From positions 124,001-188,000 of the forward strand of contig BLAL01000075.1 in NCBI GenBank assembly GCA_015698045.1: a stretch of DNA of 64,000 nucleotides, in the 5' to 3' direction. The notes under the pieces were generated by a model that ran no database searches, was not told where the DNA came from, and saw only the letters and a list, made by a program, of their open reading frames with translations. Below are positions 35,214 through 47,735 of this stretch, piece by piece. Each line of letters begins with the position of its first letter. The first letter of the stretch is position 1. Origin of the DNA: Rhizophagus clarus. Its lineage: Eukaryota > Glomeromycota > Glomeromycetes > Glomerales > Glomeraceae. Position numbers and translations under genes: made by a program.

Positions 35214-36565
35214 AATATTTTGATAAATCCTTTTTTCTAATTTTTGTTGGACATCTTGCTGTATTATTGCTACATTTCTGAGACTCTATAACAGCTTTTA
35301 CACATTCAATATATTGTTCACCATAATTAATTATTTTGAATTACTGCATGACATGCTTTTCTAAATAATTTAATCAGAGGTCTTGATTCCACATTATTAT
35401 CATTATTAGTGGTACTGCTTGTGCTGCTGGAGATGGACATTGCATTATATTGTTTTTTTCTATAAGATTCATGCTGTTTTAAAAAATTTACAAATTGAAT
35501 AAGAACTAAGATCCTATAAAAATATGAAGTTTGAAGTATAACTACCATTGGCTACTTTTCTCAAGTTCAAGTTTTTCAATTTGTTGTTGAATATCTTGAA
35601 TTTGTTGTTGAAGGTTTTGAACTGTTTGTTGGCTGCTTTTCCAACACTTAGTGCAGTAACCTTTATATTTATCTGGTATATAATGACAATTGAAGAGCCA
35701 ATGATTCTCTTATAGCAGTTTAAGACTTTTAGGGACTGTCTCTTCTTGCATAACTTTACCAATGACAGGTAGAATATAGATAATTGTTAAATAGCTCAAA
35801 ATAAAACCACTCTAACTTTCTGATTATTGTTTGGATTTTTTTCTTATTCTCTTTATATTGTGGATTGTTACTTTTTTTTTATTGATTCTTTCAATAATCT
35901 TCATTTTTATGTGTAATGTGTAATGGCTGTAATCTTCGAAAGATCTTGATGCAAGTGTATTCCAATTTGATTTTTTTAAATTTCATTTTTAGAATTGGTT
36001 AACTATAATTTATAATGATATGAGATTTTAAATTAAATCAACAATTCCTCCCACCATAATTCGTTAGGAATATCATTTTTGGAATGTAATTTAATTTATA
36101 TATTATTTTTGTCTATTAAGTTCTTAATAATGTTATCTGCTATGTATAGTAGTGAGTAATTAAAAAAAATTAAGAATCCTAATGGTAATAATCTTTTTTC
36201 CATAAAGGAATAAAACATATTTGTTCAAACTACTACAATAGATGAGATTATTAATTACTTTATATATTTGTAGTAAAAGTACATTGATTCCTTTCATTAG
36301 TTTTAAACGTTTCTGAAACATCAGAAGTAATGATAATTTTGATAATTTAAGACCATCAAGTTTATATAATTTTGATTGAATTTTTTATTTGAATAACTTC
36401 ACGATAAAATCCATCATAAATAGTCCAAAATTGATTAATTCTAACAACGCATTATTCTGCATTTTTCATTTGGGACTTGAAACTTTGCAACATCAAGTTG
36501 ACAGTATTTCCAGATTTCTGTAAGATAGTCGCTATCATTGTGTGGTTAACTATATGTATGATTTG
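35214..36565 (-). pseudogene. Decayed multi-block gene, unknown family
   Basis: Minus-strand blocks in order: DSDYLTEIWKYCQLDVAKFQ (about 36475-36540), KLYKLDGLKLSKLSLLLMFQ (about 36290-36370), then NCHYIPDKYKGYCTKCWKSS (about 35640-35695). The last has an H/C-x2-C zinc-like pattern and is followed by a glutamine-rich coiled-coil stretch (QNLQQQIQDIQQQIEKLELE). Near 35230-35440 come FRKACHAVIQNN and, shifted, YIECVKAVIESQKCSNNT. Frames change at least four times. It is probably a transposon- or repeat-family protein, but I do not recognise it. Confidence 0.4.
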
Positions 36566-39429
36566 TTATACAGGATATTACTTCTTGAAAGATGAACATA
36601 CAAATTGATTGCTGGCTGATCTAATAACTTTTAAATGTTTGGTGTTTATATCTTAACAATGTTTTAACATAAAATAATAAGCCAATAAGCATAAAACATT
36701 TCGTTCTTTGCATGAAAATCTTTGCGCTTGGTCCTAACGTTTAAAATAAAATGGCGTGAATAACCTATTTACATAAATTATTTGAGTATTACCATCTAGT
36801 GTTGATTCAAATATTTGGAAATCATTATTTCTAATGTATCCATATCAATCATTAATATTCCAGTCAGTGTCATTTAAAAAATTCATTTCTGATTTGAATA
36901 TGGATTATACTATTGCAAGTAATCCCAGGAGTGACTAAAACTGCTATTGGATTTTTCTTGTTTGCACATTTTAGAGAAAGAATGATGTTGTTCTACATAA
37001 TTATCCATTTATTCTAGATACCATTGTATTAATGATACATTAATTTCTGATATTTCTTCACTAACTATTTTAAGGTTAATTTAACAGTGGTGTAGTACTT
37101 TTATATTATATTGCATGTTTGAAATATTATAGAGCTTTTCCACAAAGTTCTATAAAATCCACCATTTCAGTATAAAACTAAATTATCTATCCTATATGAT
37201 GACTAACTTATGAAAATGTGCAACTTTCTTTCAAATCTAGAAATATGATATCCGGATCAAATTCTCAAATGACCATTCTCTAACATTTTGAAATATCCAG
37301 TATATCATCAGAAGAGCATGTTTAATGCGTTAAATTTCTCCAATTCCTGCTGAATGTTAGTTGTTACCCTTTGTATGTTTATAAAAGTAATTAGTTCTAT
37401 AAAACACCAGAGTTTTAACAATAAATGACATCATTTTCAATAGTTTCAAGATGCTTTTCTCCATCTCTATTTACTAATCTCTTTTCACTGTGGCAAACAT
37501 ATCAAACTTTTTAGGTCTTTTCTGTGGTTAATTAATGAATAATTATTTGTTTGCTTTAGAAATGAATTATAGATAATTATAGACACATTTAAATAAAATG
37601 TGTCTTATCATTCTTTTGTATTTTTGAAAAATTTGAAAAAAAGTCTTACAAAGTCTTATAATGATATTCATATACATTTATATGTCTCAATAAGATTATA
37701 AGAGTGATTATATAACTGCTCTATCAGGTAAAAATAAATGTGTGCATTTGTATGTCTAAACAAGATTATAAAAGTGATTATATATATTTAATTATTTCAT
37801 TAGACAAAAATAAATACATAAAGATATCATTCTCTTATTATAAAGAAATATTTTATACAAAAAAAAAAAAAAATTTTTGAAGCATTAAATTAATGAGATG
37901 AATGTGTACTTTATAAAGAAAAATAAGTGGCTGTGAAATAATTGCATTAATATTATTTAAACAATTGCCAAGCCTATGCAAAATAACCTAAGCCTTTCTT
38001 GTTGTATAAACAAATTTTGTAAAAATGTTTTAAAAAAAAAAACTTAAAATTAAGACATGTTTTGGGAATGATAATAAATTTTAAAGATTGAAATCAATAT
38101 TATTGAACTATATATTTTTGGATGTAATAATATTGGAATATTTTTTGAATGATGATAAAATTATTTCTTTTTAATATATGAATTTAGCGATGCACATTTG
38201 CCTTAATACCAATAAATTTAGTATGAACCGTGATTATTCATTTATAAATTATTCAGAAGCCACTACGTTGGGCTGTGAAAGGCTTATGTTGAAAGTATTA
38301 ATTAATTTATGATATTGTGTCGAAATTTCATTTATCAGTTTAAAATTATTTGGGAATTTTCAGCATAATAACAAAATAAAAACATTACTTCATAATAGAC
38401 TATAATTTTTTCATTTAGTCTGATTGTTTTAAATTTAATACTTATTATGATTGAATAAGACATGACCTTTCTATTATACAATCATATAAAAACAAAGAAT
38501 TGTATTAACTTTTTTTTTATATCTTCAATATTATTATTATTTTTAGTTTTTTTGATACTTAAATTTTTATATCACTGGGTAATTATAAAAAAAGAAAAAA
38601 AAATCTTTTTAGAATTACCTTAATTTGACTGATGACATTAACTGTCAGTACTCAAGAAGCAGAGATTGAATCATGAAATTTATATTATGTTTATTGTATA
38701 ACTCGTTGACACAGCAATTTACAGGATTTCAGAGTCAGGCCTAAATAATTACAGAAATAAAGTAGCAAATTTAATCGAGTAACATGCAAAAAATATTGTG
38801 ATAATGAGGTTTAATTATTAGATGTTTGCAATGCGGTTCTAAGTCATTTTAGACGTTTTGTGTATAGGTGAATTATATCTTGATTTGTCCAGGGTGCCGT
38901 GGAAGACCTTATGGTTTGGTAAATAAAATTTGTTTTTAGCTAAATAACCATTATTTGGATTATACCTAATTCTAAATAAAATTACTTTCTATCTTGTTAC
39001 TGTGATAATTTATACCTGTAGCAGATAACATTATATAATTATTTTAACGTTTTTTTTAATTTATTAACGGTTAAATACCATGTATTGTTTGTCTCCTATT
39101 TTCAAATTCTTTATTCAGATCCAAAGCAACAAAAAAAAACATATCTGACAAACCGGAAACTTTGCGGGCAACTTTATTTAAAGAAAATACAAATAAATGA
39201 AAAAAAATAATTTTTTCTTTTTTGTAGTAATTAACGATAATAGAAAATTAAACGTGATACTTTATTAGAGGCATAAAATAAAGTCCAAAATTAGATAAGA
39301 GGTAGACGATACAAGATAAAACTCATTATTATCAAATTTAATTCAGGTTTTAATCGCTTTTAATCGAAGGATATAAAATTTTATCTTCAATATAAAATAT
39401 TGCCTGATCCAAAACATTATTTACATTAT
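36566..39429. other. AT-rich spacer, no supported gene
   Basis: A long A/T-rich interval with homopolymer runs (for example 37859-37873). No open frame, RNA gene or array is seen. The right end is the 3' region of the minus-strand helicase gene, which stops at 39430. Confidence 0.45.
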
Positions 39430-42400
39430 CTAATCATCATTACTTACTTTACTAGAAACCTTCTTTATTTTACTTCCCTTACTTCCTTTACTCCCTTTAC
39501 TACTTTTACTTCTTTGACTTCCTTTACTCCCTTTGCTTCCCTTATCCTCTTGACTCCCTTGGCTCCCTTGGCTCTCTTGCCTCTCTTGATTCTCTTGACT
39601 TCCCTCGCCACCTTGACTCCTTTGGCTCCCTTGACTCCCTTGACTTCCCTTACTGTCTTGACTAGAAATAGTGACAGTATCACTATCATTAAATAAATGT
39701 TCATCTCCAACAACCCATTCAATAATATTGTTATTCTTCTTTCTTTTTCTTCTTCCATTAACATCTTCATTATCTTTATCTCGTACCCATTTTTCTATCA
39801 TACTAAGAAATACCCATCCTTCACTGGTTTTCTTATTAGCGAATATTTCAATACTTTTAGGGTATAACATTTCATCCGTAGTAATAACTATTACTTTACA
39901 TCTTGCTCTACTAATAGCTACATTCCATCTATTCCTATCAAATAAAAATTCTGATTCTCGAGTTATTTCATTTAAATCCAAAAATCCAAAACATGATATA
40001 ACAAGATCCGCTTCTTGTCCTTGCATTTTTTCCACTGTATTGATTTTTAAATTAATATCTTGATCATTTAAATAATGTGTTAGACGCGATTGAATAGCGT
40101 GACGTTGCCGATGATGTGGTGTTACTATAAATAATGATGGTTTCTTCATTTCCCCTAGTAACGTTTTTGGTGTATCAAAATATGTTGAAGTTATTTTTGC
40201 CACGACATCAGCCTCAGTTTGTAAAAATTGATCGGATAATAAACCAGTCGTTAATATTCTAGGATCCTCTTCTAATTCTGTGCTTTTAGTTAGAGAAAGC
40301 TTTACTAATGTAATTGCTGAATCAGGCGATAAAATCTTTCGAATTAACGGATCTTCAATATGAATTAATTTTGAATCATTAAAATTGAGCTTCAGATTTG
40401 GGTGTGTTGAAATATAATCGTCCCCATAAATCTTTTGGAAGAACCCATTCAATTCCTCATTCTGAATATCGAAATAAGAATATATATCATCATCATATTT
40501 AATAAATAAACAAATAAAAATAGAGATATACAAACCATTCTCCAATTGTCTCTAAGTTGAAGAGTAAGAGGTCCAAAGTCATGTTTCTGTCCTTTTTTCA
40601 AGAAGAAATCTTCCTCGTTAAAAACATATCCGTTACTTTTACGCATTAAACATTGTTGTATAGATCCAAATATAAGAGGATGATCATCAGGAAATACGGG
40701 ATATGTATTTTGGATAATAGGACCAAGTTGCTATATTATTAATTCGTTAGAAATTAGTATAAGATCGATCTTAACTTTATTTAACAAAGAATATTTATTA
40801 TATATACTACCATATGATCTCCAGCGACAATTAGTTTTCCTTTATTCAGATTCATACATTCAATGGCAATGCTAGCATCCGAAACTAATAACTAACATAA
40901 AAAAAAATATATATATATAAATATCTTGTCATTCGTATTCTTTATAATAATATTTTCTTACCTGAGAACCTTCATCAATTATCATTATATCACATCCATC
41001 CCAACCAAATTTCCATTCTTTTCTTACTTTAAACCAATCCCAAACAGTCCCCCCGACCACAATCGGTTTTCCGGGAATTCCAATCTTATTTCCTTTAATC
41101 TTTTTAGGTAAGTTTTCTGCCTTACATTCTTCTAATCCATTCAAAGGTTTTTTTTTCAAATCCTTAACCAAACGAATAATAGAAAAATCGCTCGTTTTAT
41201 GATGTTGTTTTTGTACAGATGAAATTCTATCCAATAAATTGTCGATAGCAGCCCTAGTAAAAGCCGTTACACCGACTATATAATTCTTATTTGTACCCGT
41301 CGGTTTATGTTTAACAGTACTCAAGTACCATGTGATAAATAGCGCAAGGAAATGTGTTTTACCGGAACCCTATCAAAAAACATTAACAAATGTATGAATA
41401 ATAGTCTAATTATAACTAAATAACTAAAGGATAAATATGAATTATAACTTACAGGTGGTCCCCAAACAATTTGAAGTTTTCTTTCCAACAATTCAGCTGA
41501 AATTTCTTTTTGTGATGGAGACATTGAAAAAGAATCTCGTAACTTCAAAGCTGTATTTTTCATTTCTTTAAAATGTTCTTCTTCAATTAAGGAAGAACCC
41601 CACGTATTAGGATCCTTCAAGAGATTCTATATTCAAATAAAAATTTAAATTAACTTAATAATTGGCCTGAACCTATTTTTCTAATGATTGTTTTAAAACA
41701 AACCATAAATATCGACTCATTATCGTCTTGTTCGTCTATCTCGGTTAATATTGTTAATACTTTATCAAGATTAAAGTCAATATAACGTTTATAAAGGCGA
41801 TAGGTCGCATTTTCGGCAAACTTTTCCCTAAAGTATCCCTTCAAATGAATCACCCGTTTTTGTGGATCTTTATTATCAATTTCGTTAAGACATACAACCG
41901 TCAAAGGATACCCGAAAAATTTATCTCGATATCTCATGTCAGGAAAGCGAATTGCTTTTAGAACACCCTAGGTTTTTTTTTTTAAAAAAAAAAAAAAAAA
42001 GAAAAGAAAGAAAAGAAAAAAAGGCCGTTATGATTATTTCTACGCGTACCAAAATTCTGAAATTCCGATGTAAATTGTAGAGAATAGTACTTATAAGTTA
42101 TATATTACCTCTGGATTATCTTCAACCAGAATAAAATTTTTAAGAGTGTGAGGTTCTAAAACACTAACTTCTTTTCCATTACTCAAAATAACGAATTTCG
42201 CAACCCATTCTGTACTTTCCTTTTTAGTAAATTTCTCAAACTGTAGTTGAATTCCATGTACAGCTTCACCTTGTATTAAATCTTTAATTCTACCGGATCT
42301 AATTTGTGCACATTCGGTTATAGCTTCAAATTGTTTAAAAAAATATAATTTACCCAGATAATTATGTCCAAAAGCTTTAATTTCAGTAAAAGTAAAAATT

Positions 42401-44580
42401 GGTGGGGTAAATATCAATATTGAGGCAATATCATCAGTCGATTCCTCAAGAAGTTCATAATAAGATCTTATTACAGCAATTCCAAAATCAACTCTATGTA
42501 AATGAGATGCATTAATTTTTGATTTTGAACTTTGTGCAGAAACCCATGTAGCATAAATATCTTCTAAATCGATTTCCTCAATATGTTGTTTCAATGAATT
42601 TAACAGTTCATCATCATTTAATTTTGGTTTAACTAATTGTTCCCATATATCAATAAAGCGATAAAATCCGGGCACGTGAATTGCAATATTTTCTCTTATC
42701 GCATTTTCTAAAACAATCAATCTTGGAAATTCACGCCATTCATCCGGAAGTTCCGTAATATTCCCATCATCATTTCCTGATGCTAATAACAATGATGAAT
42801 CCTCAAATAAATTAAATAAACATCTCACAGCTGTATGTTGTACTGCACTTGAAATACTATGCTCATCCTTAGAAATAATTTCTAACAAAGCATCTTGAAG
42901 AGCTTTTTTTTCTTGTTCAGAGAAAACGAAGATGCAAGCTCTCGATTTAGCCTTTGCTAAGTATTCAAAACTTTTTTCTAATGCAGTTACGAACTTATCC
43001 ATAAGAGAGTTGAACGATTGGATAGATTCATCATCCTTCAAAGACGATTCAGAGCGTCTAAAATTTGATATAATTTTTCCATCACTAGAATAAAGACATA
43101 TCGCCCATCCAAAAGGACGTGATAAGAAAGGATCCAAAGACATTGCGATTAACAAATTGTGATCTGTTTTTTGTGGAAAATTTGCGGTTGCAGTCCCAAT
43201 AAACTTTATTAAGATTAAATAAATAATTTATTAATATAAAAAAAAAAAAAAAGAATACAATCTAAGAATAGAGATCGTAGATAATTTATACCTGAGCTTG
43301 CTTAGTTTCTAGAGCTTTCAAATATGGCGAATTTTCCAATTTTTTATTATATTTAACAATATGTTTAATTCTTTTGTTTACGGCTTTATCACTGGCGTTC
43401 GCATTCTCATTCTCAATAATTAATTCATCAAAATAATTTGACAAATCTTCGATATCAACATCATCATCACCTGATTTCCAATCTCGTATAAAAGTTTTTA
43501 AATCCACAGCTTTCTCAAGTGATAAATAAGGAATCATCGCAATAGATCCTTCAGCATCTTTCCTACAAACATCTACAAATTCACAAGTTCTGCATCTTGA
43601 GTTATAATGCCAAGGTACATTTTTTATAGTTAAAATTTTAGGCAACTCTTCGCGAAAGAATCTATCTATTTTTGGAAGCAAAAAGTCCATACGAAATGTT
43701 TGTAATTGGCAAGGTGGTAAATAAATTCCCCCCGTACGCGAAATAGAAAGTCCACGAATCTTTTGAACTACAAATTCAAGAAGGTATGCATACGAAGCCA
43801 CTTGGAACTAAATAATTAAACAAATGATAGTTAATTTACAATTAACAATAATAAATAAATAAATAAAAAATAATCATGTTCTATATGACTATACCTGGTG
43901 TGGAACTCGTGCAGTTTTTGAAGCCTTGGCATCGTAAACTATCAATTTTTTTTCCCCATCTTCTTCTATAACCTTAATAAAATCAGGTACGAAAGCTTTT
44001 AAATTAACAACATCTTTTATTCCCACATTCTCATAAAATTCTTCGGGTACTATAAATTTCATTTGGTATAAATATTGACCAACTTCGACTTTTCTTAACA
44101 TATTTTTAGCCTCATCTGGTGGTATGTCTCGGCAATCTATCACATTATCTAATTTATCTTTAATTTGTGATTCAAATTCTGCTCCACGATGTCTTAACGC
44201 TTCACGTAACGTTGAATCATCCATTTTTGGTGTATATTTTTTTTTGTTAGAAGCTTCTTTTAATTTTTGTCTTCTATAATCTTGATCTGACACGAATTTT
44301 ACCAATTTATCACAATTAAATTGATAATACTTTGATAAGTCAGATATCGCCAGAGAACTGTCTGTTCCCTCGAAAACTTCATTTGACTTTGTTTATCATC
44401 AATCAATAATTTTGGTATTATAAGTAATCGAAAAAGATGATTATAAATAAAAGTACAAATGATTAATAGCGAAACATGGTTATAAAACACAAGATTTTAA
44501 ATAGTAAAAAAAAAAAAAATCTAAAGATATTCTATTTTATAAAATACGATTCTGACCTCTTTTTTCCTGGCCTGCGACAT
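39430..44580 (-). CDS. Fe-S PD-(D/E)XK nuclease / SF1 helicase (TM0106/Dna2-like)
   Basis: I derive ten exons: 44557-44580, 43895-44386, 43292-43807, 42109-43203, 41704-41967, 41453-41626, 40962-41369, 40811-40891, 40536-40730, 39430-40461. All introns are GT-AG and all exons are multiples of 3, giving ~1426 residues. Exon 2 has an N-terminal Cys (YYQFNCDKLVKF) and a PD...D-x-K nuclease core (FVPDFI...IVYDAKAS). Exon 3 has CRTCEFVDVC, so four Cys could ligate an Fe-S cluster. Exon 4 may hold an RNase H-like fold (LIAMSLDPFLSRPFGWA). Exons 6-10 are the helicase: Walker A GPPGSGKTHF (across an intron), DEGSQ, MQGQEADLVI and NVAISRARCKV. The tail is Ser-Gln-Gly/Ser-Lys-Gly rich. It probably acts in DNA or RNA processing or repair. 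Exon 1 (MSQARKKE) is the least certain. Confidence 0.85.
39460..39665 (-). repeat. Low-complexity tail of the helicase (SQG/SKG repeats)
   Basis: A degenerate 9-bp period on the plus strand (CTTGACTCC / CTTTGACTT variants) encodes SQGSQGSQRSQGG and SKGSKGSKGSK units near the C-terminus. It is a likely disordered, basic, SQ-containing tail, and slippage-prone DNA. Confidence 0.8.
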
Positions 44581-44970
44581 TTTTTATAAGTTCTTTAATA
44601 ACAAAAGCATCAAAAATAAACAAAGATGATATTTATTTATCAGTATATAAAGCTGAAATACTTGATGAATAAGAAGAAAAATATATATATATGCATATAA
44701 TTGCTAAATGAATAAGTGTATATACAAGTAACTATTTGCAGCGGCAAGAAATATTTATTATTTGTAATGATTATTTGTAATGTTTTTATTTTTTTTTCAG
44801 ACTTACTGATTTTGTGCTTCAATGGTTCGATTATATGATCACATGATCATCTCAATTTAGCCTAATATGGAATCAACAACCGTGTAACGCGCACAATTTT
44901 TTAAATTTTTTTTTTTTTTTTTGATCACAGATCAACAAAAAAAATTTTTCTCTCATTAGATAAAAAACGA
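44581..44970. promoter_or_regulatory. Shared divergent promoter region, helicase and COQ9
   Basis: About 390 bp lie between the proposed ATG of the minus-strand helicase (44580) and the ATG of COQ9 (44971). The region has TATATATATG near 44684-44693, a palindromic ATGATCACATGATCAT-like block near 44834-44848, and a T-run near 44908-44921. Head-to-head placement suggests shared regulation. No specific factor site is assigned. Confidence 0.45.
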
Positions 44971-46319
44971 ATGACAAATAATACTAATTTTTTAAATATT
45001 TCTCGATCAATGTTTAAACGAAAAACATCGTGTATTTATCAAGGACGGATTATACCACCAAATATTTGGAGGGATGTTCTTAGTAAACAACAAAATACTC
45101 AAAATTTTACTTCCGCAGCGGAAAATTTAGAAAGTGAAAATTCAGTAAATGAACAAAATCAACAAAATCAGTAGGTTTATATGATTAATTAAATTCTAAG
45201 CCATTGTAAAAAAATGATGTACTAATATTCGAGTAATTTTAAGCACACCACCGCCTACGCCACCTAATCCACCTAATTCTATACCGGCAGATATCCTTCA
45301 AGCTTCTCTACCATTTGTTAATGAATATGGATGGACAATTGATGCGTTATCACAAGGAGCAAAAAAACTAGGATACCCTTATATTAGTCATGGACTATTT
45401 CCCAGAGGCGGAGCTGAATTAATTGATTATTTTTTGGAAGATAGTAGAAAAAAAATGACACACGAAATTCTTGATAAGATGGATGGGTAAGTTCGTATCC
45501 TCTAAAGAGGAATTATCTCTCTCTTAAGACGAAAGAATTTAAATTTATCTTTTTTTTTTTTTTAGATTAAAAGTACATCAAAAAATACGCTTTGCGTGCG
45601 TAACCCGACTTAATCTTACAAAACCATATATAAGAAAATGGCCCGAGGTATTTATTATAAGATGAATTTAAAATTAATTTATTTGCTTATAATTCATAAT
45701 TGAATTGATTACTTGCAATTCTCTGATATAAGGCACTTGCAATTATGGCGCAACCAAATAATGTTCCAATGTCAATCGAGCATTTAGCGAAATTAGTGGA
45801 TGATATGTGGCATCTTGCGGGCGATAAAAGCGCTGACGTACGTTATAAATTTATTGACCTTTCTTTTTATTCCTTTTTTTTTTTAATAAATTTTTTATTT
45901 ACTTTAGATGAATTGGTATTCTAAAAGAGCAATTCTTGCAGCTATCTATACGTCTACGGGTACATACATTCTATATTTTACTCCTAAAAATATTTTGATT
46001 TATTCATTTTTTTTTCTGATAAAAGATTTCTCAATAATTTCATTCTAGAATTGTATATGACACAAGATACATCACCAGATTTTACAGGAACTTTTCAATT
46101 CTTAAATAGAAGATTACAAGATAGTGCCACATTTGGAAGCTTAATTAACGAAATTAACACTTTTGTCGATTTTGCTGCTAAATCTACTTTCGGAATTTTA
46201 TCATCTGTAAGTTATAACGAAACATTTATTTTTTAATATATTTGTGAAAGAATAATCTTTATAGAACGCACAAATTAATAATATTTTAACTTTTGTAGAA
46301 AGGAATAGGAAGATTCTAA
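44971..46319 (+). CDS. COQ9: Ubiquinone biosynthesis protein COQ9, mitochondrial
   Basis: Seven exons: 44971-45170, 45244-45486, 45566-45647, 45733-45837, 45908-45959, 46049-46206, 46299-46319. GT-AG introns of 71-92 bp keep frame to a 286-residue protein. COQ9 is a lipid-binding, TetR-fold protein of the inner mitochondrial membrane that partners COQ7 in the coenzyme Q pathway. Family signatures are clear: PFVNEYGWTIDALSQGAKKL, LFPRGGAELIDYF, RLNLTKPYIRKWPEALAIM, DDMWHLAGDKSADMNWYSKR and ELYMTQDTSPDF. The N-terminal ~60 residues are basic and polar with an Arg/Lys-rich start, which fits an import signal, then a Pro-rich linker. Length is normal for the family. It is divergent from the helicase gene. 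This is the most securely named gene in the window. Confidence 0.93.
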
Positions 46320-47612
46320 CCTGTATATAGATATATACATACTGTATATAGAAGAATTTTTTTTTTTTCTCTCTCTCTTTTTGATGTTAAATTTATAAAC
46401 AGTATTTTGCTTGTAAATTTCGAATTTTCGATATAAATATGAGCTGTAAAAACTATATTGCTATTTTGTTATATATAGATAAACCAAAAATAAAAAATAT
46501 CTGGTATATTTAGCAATGGGCACCGTGAGTGTGATATGCATACCATGCATTTGCGTAACTGCAATAAAAAGATTCTCGGAATCTTTCCTCCATTTTGTAT
46601 TTTAAATTAATAAAATTTTCTTCAATAAATAATGCTATTACTTGATCAAATATAATTATATTTTATTCAATTACTGGATTCAAACAAAGAAACTCATCGT
46701 TGTAAATAACTTAAATATCAAATAATGCACATCATGCACATTTACGTGCATCTAACTGCATCATGTGTAAGAAACCATAAAAAGTGCTTTATTACCAAAT
46801 TAGTAAAATACTATTATATACATTTTTTGACTAAGTAGGAAGACCTTCGTTAAATTTTTTTTTTTTTTTTTTTTACATAAAAATGATCGGTAATTTTCGT
46901 AATGTTCAATTCCACATTGTGACGGCTTATCATCACTCTGCATTTAACATGAGTTTATCGTATTCATCGTATTAATTGACGAGTGCATGTTATGCAAATC
47001 CGTATTCCCAATTTAAAAAGTTAATTGTGATATTATGAATGTTTAAAACAGATATTATTGGCACATTTTAGTGCGTTTACAGGAAAAGTGTAATTTACAA
47101 TTTTACCTCTTATCCTTTATATAGAGATTTACGTCAAGTTATCGTAATTGTTGCCATTTCTTACATAATATGCAAATTACCAAATAATCAAAGCACAGGA
47201 ATTTATATATATGATTAAATGGAACAAATTATTAGAAATTTATTAATTTAACAATTATTTTGTGTTAATAAAATCTATTGTCTCATATCATTATTTTAAA
47301 TTATAACCAAAGAGAAAAGCTATTGCAGTCTTTATCAAATTAGCTGGAGAACTTACATTTGTGTAATCTTCACTGCTCAAACATGTTTGCTTGTGATACT
47401 ATGTACAGTATATCATGTGTTGCTATAATAAAACGTGACTGGCGATAACGTACAACCATTTTTTTATTTTTAGATAATAAAGTGAACGAAATAACAATTA
47501 TTAATGCAATTCACATTACTTAGTGCGTTTATAAAAAAAGGTATCACGTCATTAGGCGTTTCATTATGGTCACACAGAATGAACTAGTTTGGATTCGGGA
47601 ATTTCCGATGGT
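46320..47612. other. Intergenic, AT-rich; no gene seen
   Basis: The 3' flank of COQ9 and far upstream region of the F-box gene. TGCACATCATGCACATTTACGTGCAT-like words recur near 46505-46555 and 46724-46765, and a T-run lies at 46857-46874. No coding frame is supported. Confidence 0.45.
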
Positions 47613-47620
47613 TATATAAA
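47613..47620 (+). promoter_or_regulatory. TATA box of the F-box gene
   Basis: TATATAAA lies 116 bases before the ATG at 47736, followed by a pyrimidine-rich stretch (CCCTTTCAGTCCTAATTCTC) where transcription could start. A TTTTTTAG near 47706-47713 could end a small 5' leader intron, but that is not certain. Confidence 0.5.
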
Positions 47621-47735
47621 CCCTTTCAGTCCTAATTCTCTTCACAACTAAATTCTTTAAATAAAATTCTTTTAACTAATCTTTGCGGATTAATTTTTTC
47701 ATTTATTTTTTAGATTACCTTTTTTTAGATAAAAA

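Noticed and set aside
39400..40063. Thr/Leu-rich plus frame and other frames over the helicase 3' end
   Set aside because: Produced by the SQG/SKG codon repeats read on the other strand or in another frame.
41650..41703. In-frame extension of helicase exon 5 (VCFKTIIRKIGSGQLLS)
   Set aside because: Using the donor after this stretch breaks the frame into the next exon. The donor ATG|GTTTGT at 41704/41703 keeps phase and is also used at 40536/40535.
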